Below are positions 7,823-17,633 of a stretch of DNA of 64,000 nt, in pieces. This stretch comes from Clostridium pasteurianum BC1. Lineage in GTDB: Bacteria > Bacillota > Clostridia > Clostridiales > Clostridiaceae. The DNA lies in the NCBI RefSeq assembly GCF_000389635.1, contig NC_021182.1, positions 4,629,925 to 4,693,924 of the forward strand, in the 5' to 3' direction. The translations under genes and the position numbers were made by a program. Within the stretch, counting starts at the first letter, position 1, and every line of letters begins with the position of its first letter. Under the pieces are notes generated by a model. That model saw only the letters and a program-made list of their open reading frames with translations, did no database searches and had not been told where the DNA came from.

Positions 7823-8104
7823 TCACCTAAATAGTCTAGCTATTATACTTTCATTATTTTTTCTACTTTGATTGCCTGTATATGCAAAGGAATTTATTGA
7901 TCCGGTAATTTTCATATCTCCATTTTCTACATCTAACTTATTCATCTTCAGCTCATTACCTTTTATTGTCAGTGCCCCCAAATTAGTATTTAATATTATA
8001 ATTTCGTCATTAAAACTGACTACTTCATTTACACCTGTAATGGACAATTTTTTTCTATTTTCAAGCACTAAATTACTTTTTTTATCTTCAACTTTTACTT
8101 CCAT
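7823..8104 (-). CDS. yabP: Sporulation protein YabP
   Basis: 93 aa, mostly beta-strand pattern (KKLSITGVNEVVSFNDEIIILNTNLGALTI), no membrane segment. YabP is required for spore cortex assembly together with YabQ; in Bacillus it belongs to the sigma-E regulon. An AGGAGGG ribosome binding site is well placed before the ATG. Directly overlaps or abuts yabQ. Confidence 0.9.
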   Translation of the reverse strand: MEVKVEDKKSNLVLENRKKLSITGVNEVVSFNDEIIILNTNLGALTIKGNELKMNKLDVENGDMKITGSINSFAYTGNQSRKNNESIIARLFR

Positions 8105-8191
8105 ACTTTTCCCTCCTATTCCACCTATAAATATATATGTAAAACAAGAGAGTTATATTACTTTATACACTGGTATTCATTAGCTTAAAAA

Positions 8192-8449
8192 TTAATTATC
8201 TTTCTTATCTGAAATAATTTCATACATTTGATTTGCATTTTCTTTAAGAACATGATTTGAAATATTCATTATCTTTGCTTTTAGCACCTTTTCAGAATAC
8301 TTAATCTCTATAATATCTTCTTCATTTACTTCTGAACTTGGTTTTGCTAACTTTCCATTTATAAAAACTCTACCACTTTCACAAGCTTCTTTTGCCACCG
8401 TTCTTCTTTTTATTATTCTTGATATCTTCAGGTACTTATCTAATCTCAT
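8192..8449 (-). CDS. rqcP: S4-domain RNA-binding protein RqcP (YabO)
   Basis: 85 aa, essentially one S4 domain (MRLDKYLKISRIIKRRTVAKEAC, GRVFINGKLAKPSSEV). RqcP works with RqcH in ribosome quality control, helping to add C-terminal alanine tails to stalled nascent chains on the 50S subunit. It lies between hup and yabP as in other Clostridium genomes, with AAGGAGG before the ATG. Confidence 0.88.
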   Translation of the reverse strand: MRLDKYLKISRIIKRRTVAKEACESGRVFINGKLAKPSSEVNEEDIIEIKYSEKVLKAKIMNISNHVLKENANQMYEIISDKKDN

Positions 8450-8500
8450 AAACGTTCCTCCTTGAATTCTCTTGATAATTGAAATTTAATCTATAATAGC

Positions 8501-8525
8501 AAAAAAACCTGGATAAAATCCAGGC
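8501..8525 (-). terminator. Terminator of hup
   Basis: CCTGGAT/ATCCAGG stem with TTT-loop followed by seven T on the minus strand. It separates hup from rqcP. Confidence 0.9.
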
Positions 8526-8546
8526 TTTGGAATAAAATCAAATAAA

Positions 8547-8822
8547 TTATTTATTTACTCTGTCCTTAAATTCTTTTCCAGCTTTGAATACTGGAACTGT
8601 TGAAGCAGGTATAGTTATCTCTTCTTTAGATCTTGGATTTCTTCCTTTTCTTTCAGCTCTTTCTCTTGTTTCAAATGTACCGAATCCAACTAATTGAACT
8701 TTCTCACCCTTTTCAAGAGCTTCTTCAATACTTTCTATAAATCCTTTTAGAGCTATTTCTGCATCTTTCTTTGTTAAATTACTTTTTTCAGCTATACTTG
8801 TAATTAATTCTGCTTTATTCAC
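8547..8822 (-). CDS. hup: DNA-binding protein HU
   Basis: 91 aa histone-like protein that bends and compacts DNA as a dimer. Sequence NKAELITSIAEKSNLTKKDAE and GFGTFETRERAERKGRNP (the DNA-contacting beta arm) are diagnostic. The frame is open further upstream, but AAGGAGG lies 7 bases before the GTG at 8822, which gives the normal HU length. Single-gene unit with its own terminator. Confidence 0.95.
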   Translation of the reverse strand: MNKAELITSIAEKSNLTKKDAEIALKGFIESIEEALEKGEKVQLVGFGTFETRERAERKGRNPRSKEEITIPASTVPVFKAGKEFKDRVNK

Positions 8823-8924
8823 TTTTGTTACCTCCTTAAAATTAAGAATATACATCAACTTAATAGCATATTCTTCATAAATTACAAAATTCCTTCTTTT
8901 TAATAAATAATTAACATATATTTA

Positions 8925-10376
8925 TTAGATTTTTAGAGATTTTGCTTCATTCCATAATTTATCCATTTCGCCAAGTGTCATATCCTCTAAAATAATATTC
9001 ATTTCCTTTGCCTTTAGTTCAATGAATTCAAAGCGTCTAATGAATTTATCTATAGTATAATTTAAAGCATTTTCAGGGTCAATGTCAAGGAATCTTGAAA
9101 CATTTACTACACTAAATGCTAAATCGCCCACTTCTTCTAATATTTTATCCCTATTACTACCTTTATATACATCTTTTACTTCATTTAATTCTTCTAAAAC
9201 CTTATCCATAGCCTCTTCAACTTTATCCCAATCAAATCCAATTTTAGCTGCCTTTTTCTGTACTTTCTCTGCTCTTATGAGTGCTGGTAAATTTTTTGCT
9301 ATATGCTTTAATTCATCTGCATGGTTAGTTAATTTTTGCTCTTTCATTTTAATTTGATCCCATCTATCAATCACAGCCTCTGAAGTATCTGCAATTTCAT
9401 TACCAAATATATGTGGATGTCTATCAACCATTTTATTACATATACCTTCAATCACATCATTCACATTAAAATAGCCATCTTCTTTCCCTATCTGTGAATG
9501 AAATATAATCTGAAAGAGGACATCTCCCAGTTCCTCCACTATCATATTTTCATCCTTTTTATCTATAGCTTCCAATACTTCATAACTCTCTTCTATAAGA
9601 CCTCTCTTTATGGAATCATGATTTTGCTTTTTATCCCAAGGGCATCCATTTTCTCCCCTTAAAATATCCATAATATTAACTAAATCATAAAAGTCTTTAT
9701 TATTATTTAAATCTTTTGGTATATATATAGATGTAAGATAGTCTATATCCTGTTGACGATCCAGCTCATACAACAATATTTTCCTTATACTTTCATCATT
9801 TTTTATTCCCGCTGATCTTACAAAATAAATTTCAGTATCATCTCTATAATAATTTAGCAAAGCGAGTTTAACCTCAGATGCTATGAAATTATTGTAGACC
9901 TGAGTTATTATAGTTCCTATTCTCTTATCCATAATTTGATTATTTATATCAAAGGCATCTATTACCTTAATACCCTCTATTGGATCTATCTCTAGTGCCT
10001 CCATTACAGCATCAATAAAACTTACAGCTGGTAATATATTAACTTGTATTTTTCTGTCCTTACAGAGCTTTAATAAAATATTAACTGATTTTTCAGCTAC
10101 TAATGGATGGCCTGGTACAGCATAAACAATATTTCCTAGTAGCTCATGCTGCTTTAATAAATCTTCAGCAATAGAACTATATACTTCATCAAAATTTTCA
10201 GCCTGCTCATATTTACCATCATAGGTCAAAAAATCAAGTCCCTCATCCTTTAAAAATTTAACTGTAGGATGCTTTATTGTCCTTAAAAATATATTACTAT
10301 TTTGTTTTATTATTTGTATTGCACCCATAGTCAATGATTCTAAAGATCCTGGACCCAAACCCACTATATTAATCAT
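8925..10376 (-). CDS. mazG: MazG nucleotide pyrophosphohydrolase fused to tetrapyrrole-methylase-like domain
   Basis: 483 aa, the YabN architecture. Residues 1 to about 215 are a SAM-dependent tetrapyrrole methylase-like domain (INIVGLGPGSLESLTMGA, YAVPGHPLVAEKS). Residues about 225-480 contain two MazG helical domains (ENGCPWDKKQNHDSIKRGL, EESYEVLEAID with the EExxE metal site, and a second EVGDLAFSVVN). MazG hydrolyses abnormal or excess NTPs to NMPs. AAAGGAG before the ATG. 28 bases separate it from spoVB upstream. Confidence 0.93.
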   Translation of the reverse strand: MINIVGLGPGSLESLTMGAIQIIKQNSNIFLRTIKHPTVKFLKDEGLDFLTYDGKYEQAENFDEVYSSIAEDLLKQHELLGNIVYAVPGHPLVAEKSVNILLKLCKDRKIQVNILPAVSFIDAVMEALEIDPIEGIKVIDAFDINNQIMDKRIGTIITQVYNNFIASEVKLALLNYYRDDTEIYFVRSAGIKNDESIRKILLYELDRQQDIDYLTSIYIPKDLNNNKDFYDLVNIMDILRGENGCPWDKKQNHDSIKRGLIEESYEVLEAIDKKDENMIVEELGDVLFQIIFHSQIGKEDGYFNVNDVIEGICNKMVDRHPHIFGNEIADTSEAVIDRWDQIKMKEQKLTNHADELKHIAKNLPALIRAEKVQKKAAKIGFDWDKVEEAMDKVLEELNEVKDVYKGSNRDKILEEVGDLAFSVVNVSRFLDIDPENALNYTIDKFIRRFEFIELKAKEMNIILEDMTLGEMDKLWNEAKSLKI

Positions 10377-10404
10377 ATGCCTATCTCCTTTATATATATT
10401 TCCT

Positions 10405-11946
10405 CTATAACTTTCTTCTACCTATTCTCCTCTTTATTTGACTATAACTAAATATTCCAAACAACAATATTAAAATTAAATATATAATAACACCTAAAAA
10501 TATAGCCACAAAACAAGCTATACTATTACTCATTGTATTATTATAGACATTTAAATAAATAAATACAACTGCGATTACCATAATTATAGATGCATAGGCT
10601 GGTTTTATTATACTTTCATAAAAGTTAATTTTTACATTTAAGTATTTTTTAACAAGTCTTATATTAAGCATGGCTGCTGTCATATATCCAAATATAGTTC
10701 CTATTACTGCTCCGTATATATTTATTTCAGGCATTTGAACTAAATATAGAGTTATAGTAACCTTAACAATACATCCGAAAAACAAGTTTATTACAGGATA
10801 GAAATACTTGCCAACTCCCTGCAATACGGCAGTACAAGTTTGAGCAAGTACTATGAACGGTATACAAATACTTAAGTATTTTAAAATCAAATAGCCATCT
10901 CCATGACCTGGAAATATTAAATTTAATATAGGCCTGGCCATAAAAAATAATCCACATAAAGATGGTATTGCAATAACCATTGATACTTTTATAGCTAAAT
11001 GAAGTTTATGTATAACTTCTTGCCTTCTGTTCAATATATATGCTTCTGATATTATTGGTACTAGTGATGCACATAGAGCTATAGATAATGTTAATGGTAC
11101 ATTAACTAATACAAATGCTTTACCAGTAAGTTGTCCGTAAAGTATAGTCGCCTCTTTATAGTTAAATCCTGCCATAATAAGTTTCTGAGGAACAATTATG
11201 GAATCAAGTAATCCCATAATACTACTCACTGCTGATCCAAGAGAAATAGGAATTGCTATATATAATAATTTACTCATTATTTCATAATTTTTTTTATGTT
11301 TAACAATTTTAAATTCCTTTCGAACATTAATATATTTACCTATTAAATATATTCCAGCAGCTACAGCACCAGCCACTGCTCCAAAAGCAGCCCCGCCTGC
11401 GGAATATTCTATTCCTCTAGGTAATAATATATATGCAAGTCCAACTCCAACCATTACTCTTCCTAATTGTTCAAATATTTGAGATATAGCCGTGGGATTC
11501 ATATTTTGCATACCTTGAAAAAATCCCCTAAAAGCACTTACTATAGATATAAATAGTGGTGCAAAAGCAATAGCAATTAATGAGTAATAGGATTTCCTAT
11601 CCCAATTCAAAAAAATTATTAATTTATTACTAAATATCAGAATAAAGGCTGTAAATCCCCCTCCAATGATAATCATAAGAACAAGTGCTTTTCTAAGTAC
11701 TAGATTTGCCCCATCTCTATCCCCTACTGCATTTCTCTCAGAAACCAATTTTGAAATAGCTACAGGTATACCTGATGCAGTGGCTATAAAAAACATGTAC
11801 ATAGGATATGACATCTGATAATATCCAATACCTTCATCACCTATTAACATTATAAGCGGCCATCTAAAAAATATCCCTAAAAATTTAGCTACAATACCTG
11901 CCATTCCCAAAATAACAGTTCCTCTAATAAGCGATTGCTTTTTCAT
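10405..11946 (-). CDS. spoVB: Polysaccharide/lipid II flippase family protein, SpoVB-like
   Basis: About 513 aa with some 14 membrane helices, MOP superfamily (MATE/PST/MurJ fold). SpoVB is needed for spore cortex synthesis and is thought to flip lipid-linked precursors. Helix 1 begins with GTVILGMAGIVAKFLG, and the loop GMQNMNPTAISQIFEQ is typical for the SpoVB/YtgP branch. The frame is open to a TTG at 11964, but that codon is part of the GGAGG site, so the ATG at 11946 (11-base spacing) is chosen. Paralogues of this family are common, so SpoVB rests on position next to spoVT and mazG. Confidence 0.85.
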   Translation of the reverse strand: MKKQSLIRGTVILGMAGIVAKFLGIFFRWPLIMLIGDEGIGYYQMSYPMYMFFIATASGIPVAISKLVSERNAVGDRDGANLVLRKALVLMIIIGGGFTAFILIFSNKLIIFLNWDRKSYYSLIAIAFAPLFISIVSAFRGFFQGMQNMNPTAISQIFEQLGRVMVGVGLAYILLPRGIEYSAGGAAFGAVAGAVAAGIYLIGKYINVRKEFKIVKHKKNYEIMSKLLYIAIPISLGSAVSSIMGLLDSIIVPQKLIMAGFNYKEATILYGQLTGKAFVLVNVPLTLSIALCASLVPIISEAYILNRRQEVIHKLHLAIKVSMVIAIPSLCGLFFMARPILNLIFPGHGDGYLILKYLSICIPFIVLAQTCTAVLQGVGKYFYPVINLFFGCIVKVTITLYLVQMPEINIYGAVIGTIFGYMTAAMLNIRLVKKYLNVKINFYESIIKPAYASIIMVIAVVFIYLNVYNNTMSNSIACFVAIFLGVIIYLILILLFGIFSYSQIKRRIGRRKL

Positions 11947-12129
11947 AATATACAATACCTCCAAAATTCCTATAAGATATTAATATTTATAGTTTGGAGG
12001 TATTATTACTTTTTATATGATTTTATATGCATCCTAAATAAATAACTAAACAAAATAAAGCAATCATTTATTTCTGACACCATATGTAACCTTTAGCTCT
12101 TAAAATTTATTATAACTAGTACAATAATG

Positions 12130-12684
12130 TTATTGTTCCATTTGCTTCCCTAAAAACAAAGAGGCTGTCTCTCCCAATTTTTCTTCTATCTGACTAAAAG
12201 TTACTCCATCTTCCTTAGACATTATAATTACCGCTCCAATAGAATCTCCTTCTGCTATAATAGGCGAAATTATCTGTGCAGAATATTTTCCTTCAGTATC
12301 TTCATCTTCTATTAGAGGTATTGCTTTATTATCATTGTCATTGATATTAACGAGTTTTCTATCATCCATAACCTTTTCTAGTTCATCACTTACGCGTTTT
12401 TCTAAATATTCTTTTTTCACCCCGCCACTCACAGAAATAATGTTATCTTTATCAGATATGAGAACTATATGCCCACTGGAAGCATTTAAGGATTCAGCAT
12501 ACTCCTTTGAGAAATCACTTAATTCACCAATTGGCGAATATTTCTTTAATATTACTCCTCCTTCTCTGTCTGTAAATATTTCAAGAGGATCTCCTTCTCT
12601 AATTCTTAGAGTTCTCCTTATCTCTTTTGGTATTACAACCCTTCCTAGATCATCTATACGTCTAACAATACCAGTTGCTTTCAT
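12130..12684 (-). CDS. spoVT: Stage V sporulation regulator SpoVT
   Basis: 184 aa. The N-terminal AbrB-type swapped-hairpin DNA-binding domain (MKATGIVRRIDDLGRVVIPKE, RTLRIREGDPLEIF) is followed by a GAF-like domain (residues about 55-180). It tunes sigma-G-dependent transcription in the forespore. Strong GGAGGG before the ATG. A good match to a sigma-G promoter lies 42 bases upstream, fitting forespore expression. Confidence 0.95.
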   Translation of the reverse strand: MKATGIVRRIDDLGRVVIPKEIRRTLRIREGDPLEIFTDREGGVILKKYSPIGELSDFSKEYAESLNASSGHIVLISDKDNIISVSGGVKKEYLEKRVSDELEKVMDDRKLVNINDNDNKAIPLIEDEDTEGKYSAQIISPIIAEGDSIGAVIIMSKEDGVTFSQIEEKLGETASLFLGKQMEQ

Positions 12685-12725
12685 ACTATCTTCCCTCCAG
12701 TTTATTGTAAATATTTTTACATTTA

Positions 12726-12755
12726 TAGTATCCTACCAAGTATAAAATTTTATGC
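12726..12755 (-). promoter_or_regulatory. Candidate sigma-G promoter of spoVT
   Basis: Minus strand: GCATA (12755-12751) matches the sigma-G -35 pattern GHATR, the spacer is 18 bases, and GATACTA (12732-12726) matches the -10 CATWHTA at 6 of 7. In Bacillus spoVT is sigma-G-dependent. Found by eye only. Confidence 0.45.
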
Positions 12756-12850
12756 ATACTTTTTACTATAATACTAAAATAGACTTGTATTTACAAAAAC
12801 TATTCTTCATAATCCCATGAATTTTAAAGTTTTACCTATAGTTAATTAAT

Positions 12851-12936
12851 TTATGTAATATTAACAATGTTAATATTACATAATAAAAGTAAAAAGGCTA
12901 TCCCCATCGCAAAGGATAACCTTTTTACTTTTATTA
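12851..12936 (-). terminator. Two adjacent hairpins downstream of prsA
   Basis: Reading from prsA: first a long hairpin (TAATAAAAGTAAAAAGG pairing with CCTTTTTACTTTTATTA, inner GGATA/TATCC; 12881-12936) with T-rich 3' arm, a likely terminator. Immediately after it is a perfect inverted repeat, TTATGTAATATTAAC-3-base loop-GTTAATATTACATAA (12851-12883). The second is AT-only and may be a back-up terminator or a protein-binding site. Confidence 0.65.
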
Positions 12937-13008
12937 ATAATATACTATATCTCAATTCAAAATATAATTTGTCAATGAATCTTATTCGTTTAACTGTAAA
13001 CAGTGTTG

Positions 13009-14016
13009 TTATTGTAGATTATTAGGATACTGCTTAATTTGTGCTGCTTTTTTCCAGGTGTCTGTAGTCTTTTGTACCTCAGACTGTTTAGCCGTATTTA
13101 ACAAATTAGTCTGTATGTCAGATTTTACTTCATCAAGTTTTTTAACAGGATATTCTGTCTTAGTAATACATTTTATTACATGCCATCCAAATTGAGTATG
13201 AACCGGTTGTGATACTTCTCCTGGCTTTAGTGCCATTCCAGCCTTTAAGAATGTAGGATCAAGTCCTGAATTTGCCTCTTCTACATCTCCTAAGTCTCCA
13301 CCATTATCCTTACTCCCTGTATCAGTAGATACTTCCTTTGCTACCTTTGCAAAATCTTCACCTTTATCTATTCTAGTTTTTACCTGATTTGCCTCAGCTT
13401 CTGTAGCTACCAATATGTGTGCAAGATGTATCTTGTTAGGCTGAGTAGTAAATTGAGTTTGATTTGCATTGTAATAATCTTGAATTTGCTTATCTGTTAC
13501 TTTTACATTTTTAGTTATATAATCATTAACTTTATTAAGTGTTAGTTCTCTTTTTATTTCATCCTTTAAGGATTGTTCCGTAAAACCATTTTGACTTAGT
13601 GCAGTCTTCCATTCAGCATCGGTTTTGTACTGAGACTTTGCAGAATCATACTGTTTAGTAACTTCAGATTGTAACTCAGAATCAGAAGGAATAAGTTTTA
13701 ATTCCTTTGCCTTTTGAAGGAATAAAGTTTCTGTAACCATTTGATCTAAGATAGTTTGCTTTTGTTGCTTTAATGCTGCTATTGCCTGATCATTACTGGT
13801 ATAGTTATTGCCATATTGCTGCTTAATCTGACTTATAAGACTTTTCATCTGCCAACTGTCCTCTAGTTGACCTCTAGTTATCTTTTCATTGTTTACTTGC
13901 GCCACTGTACTATTTAAAATACCTTGCTGCGTCTTTGCTATCATATTACAGCCACTTATTGCTACAGCAAGCATTCCAACAATTGCAAAAGACACTATTT
14001 TCTTTACGTTCCTCAA
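13009..14016 (-). CDS. prsA: Foldase lipoprotein PrsA (parvulin peptidyl-prolyl isomerase)
   Basis: 335 aa. Signal peptide with lipobox (AVAISGC, lipidated Cys about 23), then an N-terminal chaperone region, a parvulin domain (IHLAHILVATEAEA, DNGGDLGDV, KPGEVSQPVHTQFGWHVIK; residues about 195-290) and a C-terminal helix region. It helps fold exported proteins on the outer face of the membrane. Start is TTG, with a strong GGGGG site 7 bases ahead, so it is well supported although non-ATG. It lies between mfd and spoVT as in other Clostridium. Confidence 0.94.
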   Translation of the reverse strand: MRNVKKIVSFAIVGMLAVAISGCNMIAKTQQGILNSTVAQVNNEKITRGQLEDSWQMKSLISQIKQQYGNNYTSNDQAIAALKQQKQTILDQMVTETLFLQKAKELKLIPSDSELQSEVTKQYDSAKSQYKTDAEWKTALSQNGFTEQSLKDEIKRELTLNKVNDYITKNVKVTDKQIQDYYNANQTQFTTQPNKIHLAHILVATEAEANQVKTRIDKGEDFAKVAKEVSTDTGSKDNGGDLGDVEEANSGLDPTFLKAGMALKPGEVSQPVHTQFGWHVIKCITKTEYPVKKLDEVKSDIQTNLLNTAKQSEVQKTTDTWKKAAQIKQYPNNLQ

Positions 14017-14096
14017 ATTTATTCCCCCTAATTTTTAATTATTAAAATTTATAAGTTTTATAAATTCTATAATACGATTTTAATTTTATCATAAAT

Positions 14097-17000
14097 TTAT
14101 TTTGTTTCAACTATAGATATTATATATTCTAGCAATTCAGTCAAATTAATTAATAGATTTTCTCGTTTTGAATTCCTTAAATTATATACAATTATAGGTT
14201 TATCTTCTAATCTAAAAACTATACTTCTATTGTAATCTTTAATTAAACTTTTCACCAACTTATCAGTAATTCTATTTTTATCATAAAACTTAAAGTTTAC
14301 AAAATCCTTTTTATCCTTAATATCAATTATACCAACTTTTTTTGCTAATGATTTAATATAAGCAATATGCATTAAATTAGCAACAGAAATAGGTATATCT
14401 GAATATCTATCTTCTAGTTCTTCCTGTATGTCAAAGAACTCCTCCTTTGATTCAATAGATGCAATTTTCTTATAAATTTCTATTTTTTGTACCTCGTTTT
14501 CTATGTAAGAATTTGGTATATATGCATCTATTTTGAGTTCGATAGAGGTTTCAATAGGTTCTTTCTCTACATCGCCTTTATACTGCTTTATAGCATCCTC
14601 AAGCATCCTGCAATATAAATCATATCCAATTGACGCCATATGGCCGTGCTGAGCTGATCCCATCATGTTACCTGCTCCTCTTATCTCTAAATCTCGCATG
14701 GCAATTTTAAAGCCTGAACCAAGCTCAGTAAATTCCTTTATTGCTTTTAGCCTCTTTTCTGCTATTTCAGTTAATACCTTATCCTTTCTATATGTAAAAT
14801 AAGCATAAGCTATCCTGTTTGTTCTCCCCACTCTCCCTCTAAGCTGATAAAGCTGAGATAATCCCATCTTATCTGCATCGTATATGATCATTGTGTTAAC
14901 ATTCTGAATATCAATACCAGTTTCAATTATAGTAGTACATAAAAGTATATCATATTCTTTATTCATAAAGCCTAGCATTTCTGTTTCCAATTCTCTTTCT
15001 GTCATCTGCCCATGTGCCACTGCTACCTTAGCTTCCGGAATTAATTTTGTCAATTTTGCTGCCATATCATTTATGGTTTCTACTCTATTATATACAAAAA
15101 ACACCTGTCCATCTCTATTAAGTTCTCTCATAACGGCATCTCTTATAAGTTGATCATTGTATTCTACTACATAAGTTTGCACTGGATATCTCTCTTCTGG
15201 AGGCGTTTCCATTACACTTATATCTCTTACCCCTGTAAGTGACATATGAAGGGTCCTAGGTATAGGTGTGGCTGTCAATGTTAACACATCTATGTTCTTC
15301 TTCAGATTTTTAATTTTTTCCTTATGTGTTACTCCAAATCTTTGTTCTTCATCTACAATTAAAAGTCCAAGATCCTTAAACTGAACATCCTTTTGCAGTA
15401 TTCTATGAGTACCAATAAGTACATCTACATTTCCCTCTTTTAAAGCTTTTATTGTAACCTTTTGCTGAGCAGAGGTCCTAAATCTACTTATCATATCTAT
15501 TTTTACAGGAAAATCAGAAAATCTTTTTTTTAAATTTGTATAATGTTGTTCTGCAAGTATAGTAGTTGGAACTAAAAATGCCACTTGTTTTCCATCCATT
15601 ACCGCTTTGAAAGCTGTTCTAACTGCAACTTCCGTCTTACCATAGCCCACATCACCACACAAAAGCCTATCCATAACTTTACCAATTTCCATATCATGCT
15701 TTATATCTTCTATAGCACTTAGTTGATCTGGAGTTTCATCATAGGGAAACTCATCTTCAAATTGTTTTTGCCAGATAGTATCTTTTGAATAGGTATACCC
15801 GTTTAAAGTAGACCTTACTGCATACAATTTAACTAGTTCCTCAGCAATCTCATTAATTGATTTTTTAACTTTGTTTTTGGCTTTAGTCCACTCATTACCA
15901 CCAAGTTTACTTACTTTTGGAGAATTCCCATCACTACCTATATATTTTTGTACCAGATCAAGTTGTTCCACTGGAACAAATAATTTATCATCACCAGTGT
16001 AGGTTAGTTCCAGGTAATCTTTTTTGTGTCCTTCAACTTCAAGCTGTTTTATTCCCTTATATACACCTATTCCATGATTAACATGAACTATATAATCTCC
16101 TGGTTTCAGCTCAGCAAAACTCTTTATCTTACTTACACCTTTTTGAATTTTCTTTTTTGACTTTCTTTTTGATTCACCAAAAATTTCTTTGTCTGAAATA
16201 ACACAAAGCTTCAAATCAGGATATTCAAAACTTTTATTAAGGCTTCCAAAAGTGATGACAATCTCTCCAAATTGTATACTTTGTATTTCATCTCTATAAT
16301 TACTCTCTATACCTCTATCTCTAAGTGTATTTACTAATCTTTCTCCTCTGGGTTTACTTCCACACAATATAACTGTTTTATATCCTTTATCCTTCTTATC
16401 CTTAATTTCATTTATAAGCACTTCAAGGACTCCACCAAAATTACTTAAGGTTATTTCTCTAAAACTTTCATCATAGGTATTTTTGAGAAAACCTTTAGAT
16501 TTTTCAATACCAGTTATATTAATTATTTTGCTGCTATTCAGCACCTCATAAATTTCTTTTTCTGGAAAAAGCAGTTCACCTTGACCTGGTAATATATCTC
16601 CTCTCTCAAGGAAAGCTTTATAATTTTCCTGAAATTCAAAGAATACACTGCTTAACTTGCCCTTACATCTTAAATCATCTGCAATTATTATTATTGAATC
16701 CTGAATAAAATCAAAGAATGTAGATGGCTTATCATAGAAGAATGGCAAAAAGCTATCTATGGTTTCAAAGGTTGAAGATTCCCTTAATGCTTCTAAATTC
16801 CTATTTATTATACCAGATATTTTCCCTTTAGCTTCTTTATCTTTTTTTTCTTTAAGATTTTCTACTACTACAGAAAGTTCTTCTTTTATTAAATTATATC
16901 CTCGTTCAATATTACTTTCCTCTAAAATAATTTCTTTTGCTGGAAATATATCCACTTTAGTTACTTTCTCAATGCTCCTCTGAGATCCTGTATTAAAAGT

Positions 17001-17615
17001 TCTTATGGATTCAATTTCATCTCCAAAAAACTCAATCCTATAAGGCATATTAGATATAGGCGGAAATATATCAAATATACCCCCTCTTATAGAAAACTGC
17101 CCTTTACTATCTACAGTTTCTACTCTTTCATAGCCAGATAAAATAAGTTCTTTACTGAATTTGTCTAAATTAATAGCATCACCAAGGCCAATATTAAATG
17201 TATATTTCTTATACAATTCTACTGGGGAATAATAAGATGAAAAAGCTTCAATTGAAGTTACTATTATCTTTCTTCCCTTTAGAAGCATTTCTTTTATGAT
17301 TTTTATTCTTTCCCATCTTAAATCACCAGAAATTGCATCAACATTATAAAAAACTACATCTTTAGTTGGAAAATAATAAACATTTGATAAATATAAGGAT
17401 AAATCCTCATATAACTTTTTTGCCTCCACATCATTATCCGTTACAACAACAAAAGGAGCATTTATTTCTTCATATAAGCTGTAAACAAAATAACTTCTTG
17501 CCGACTCAGATAACCCTGATATTCCAATTGGGAACTTATTTTTATTTATATTGTATAGTATATTTATAAATTCTCTACTTTCTCTTAAAGGCTGAATAAG
17601 CCCCCTAAACCTCAT
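14097..17615 (-). CDS. mfd: Transcription-repair coupling factor Mfd
   Basis: 1172 aa, full length. It removes RNA polymerase stalled at DNA lesions and recruits UvrA. In order: UvrB-like modules (residues 1 to about 350), an RNA polymerase-interacting CarD/RID domain (FAELKPGDYIVHVNHGIGVY, about 485-570), a RecG-like translocase with Walker A GDVGYGKTEVA and Walker B DEEQRFGV, motif VI QLRGRVGRTNR, and the C-terminal TRCF domain. GAGGTG before the ATG. Stop lies 80 bases ahead of prsA; pth is upstream. Confidence 0.97.
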   Translation of the reverse strand: MRFRGLIQPLRESREFINILYNINKNKFPIGISGLSESARSYFVYSLYEEINAPFVVVTDNDVEAKKLYEDLSLYLSNVYYFPTKDVVFYNVDAISGDLRWERIKIIKEMLLKGRKIIVTSIEAFSSYYSPVELYKKYTFNIGLGDAINLDKFSKELILSGYERVETVDSKGQFSIRGGIFDIFPPISNMPYRIEFFGDEIESIRTFNTGSQRSIEKVTKVDIFPAKEIILEESNIERGYNLIKEELSVVVENLKEKKDKEAKGKISGIINRNLEALRESSTFETIDSFLPFFYDKPSTFFDFIQDSIIIIADDLRCKGKLSSVFFEFQENYKAFLERGDILPGQGELLFPEKEIYEVLNSSKIINITGIEKSKGFLKNTYDESFREITLSNFGGVLEVLINEIKDKKDKGYKTVILCGSKPRGERLVNTLRDRGIESNYRDEIQSIQFGEIVITFGSLNKSFEYPDLKLCVISDKEIFGESKRKSKKKIQKGVSKIKSFAELKPGDYIVHVNHGIGVYKGIKQLEVEGHKKDYLELTYTGDDKLFVPVEQLDLVQKYIGSDGNSPKVSKLGGNEWTKAKNKVKKSINEIAEELVKLYAVRSTLNGYTYSKDTIWQKQFEDEFPYDETPDQLSAIEDIKHDMEIGKVMDRLLCGDVGYGKTEVAVRTAFKAVMDGKQVAFLVPTTILAEQHYTNLKKRFSDFPVKIDMISRFRTSAQQKVTIKALKEGNVDVLIGTHRILQKDVQFKDLGLLIVDEEQRFGVTHKEKIKNLKKNIDVLTLTATPIPRTLHMSLTGVRDISVMETPPEERYPVQTYVVEYNDQLIRDAVMRELNRDGQVFFVYNRVETINDMAAKLTKLIPEAKVAVAHGQMTERELETEMLGFMNKEYDILLCTTIIETGIDIQNVNTMIIYDADKMGLSQLYQLRGRVGRTNRIAYAYFTYRKDKVLTEIAEKRLKAIKEFTELGSGFKIAMRDLEIRGAGNMMGSAQHGHMASIGYDLYCRMLEDAIKQYKGDVEKEPIETSIELKIDAYIPNSYIENEVQKIEIYKKIASIESKEEFFDIQEELEDRYSDIPISVANLMHIAYIKSLAKKVGIIDIKDKKDFVNFKFYDKNRITDKLVKSLIKDYNRSIVFRLEDKPIIVYNLRNSKRENLLINLTELLEYIISIVETK

Positions 17616-17633
17616 ACTAACACCTCTTAATTA

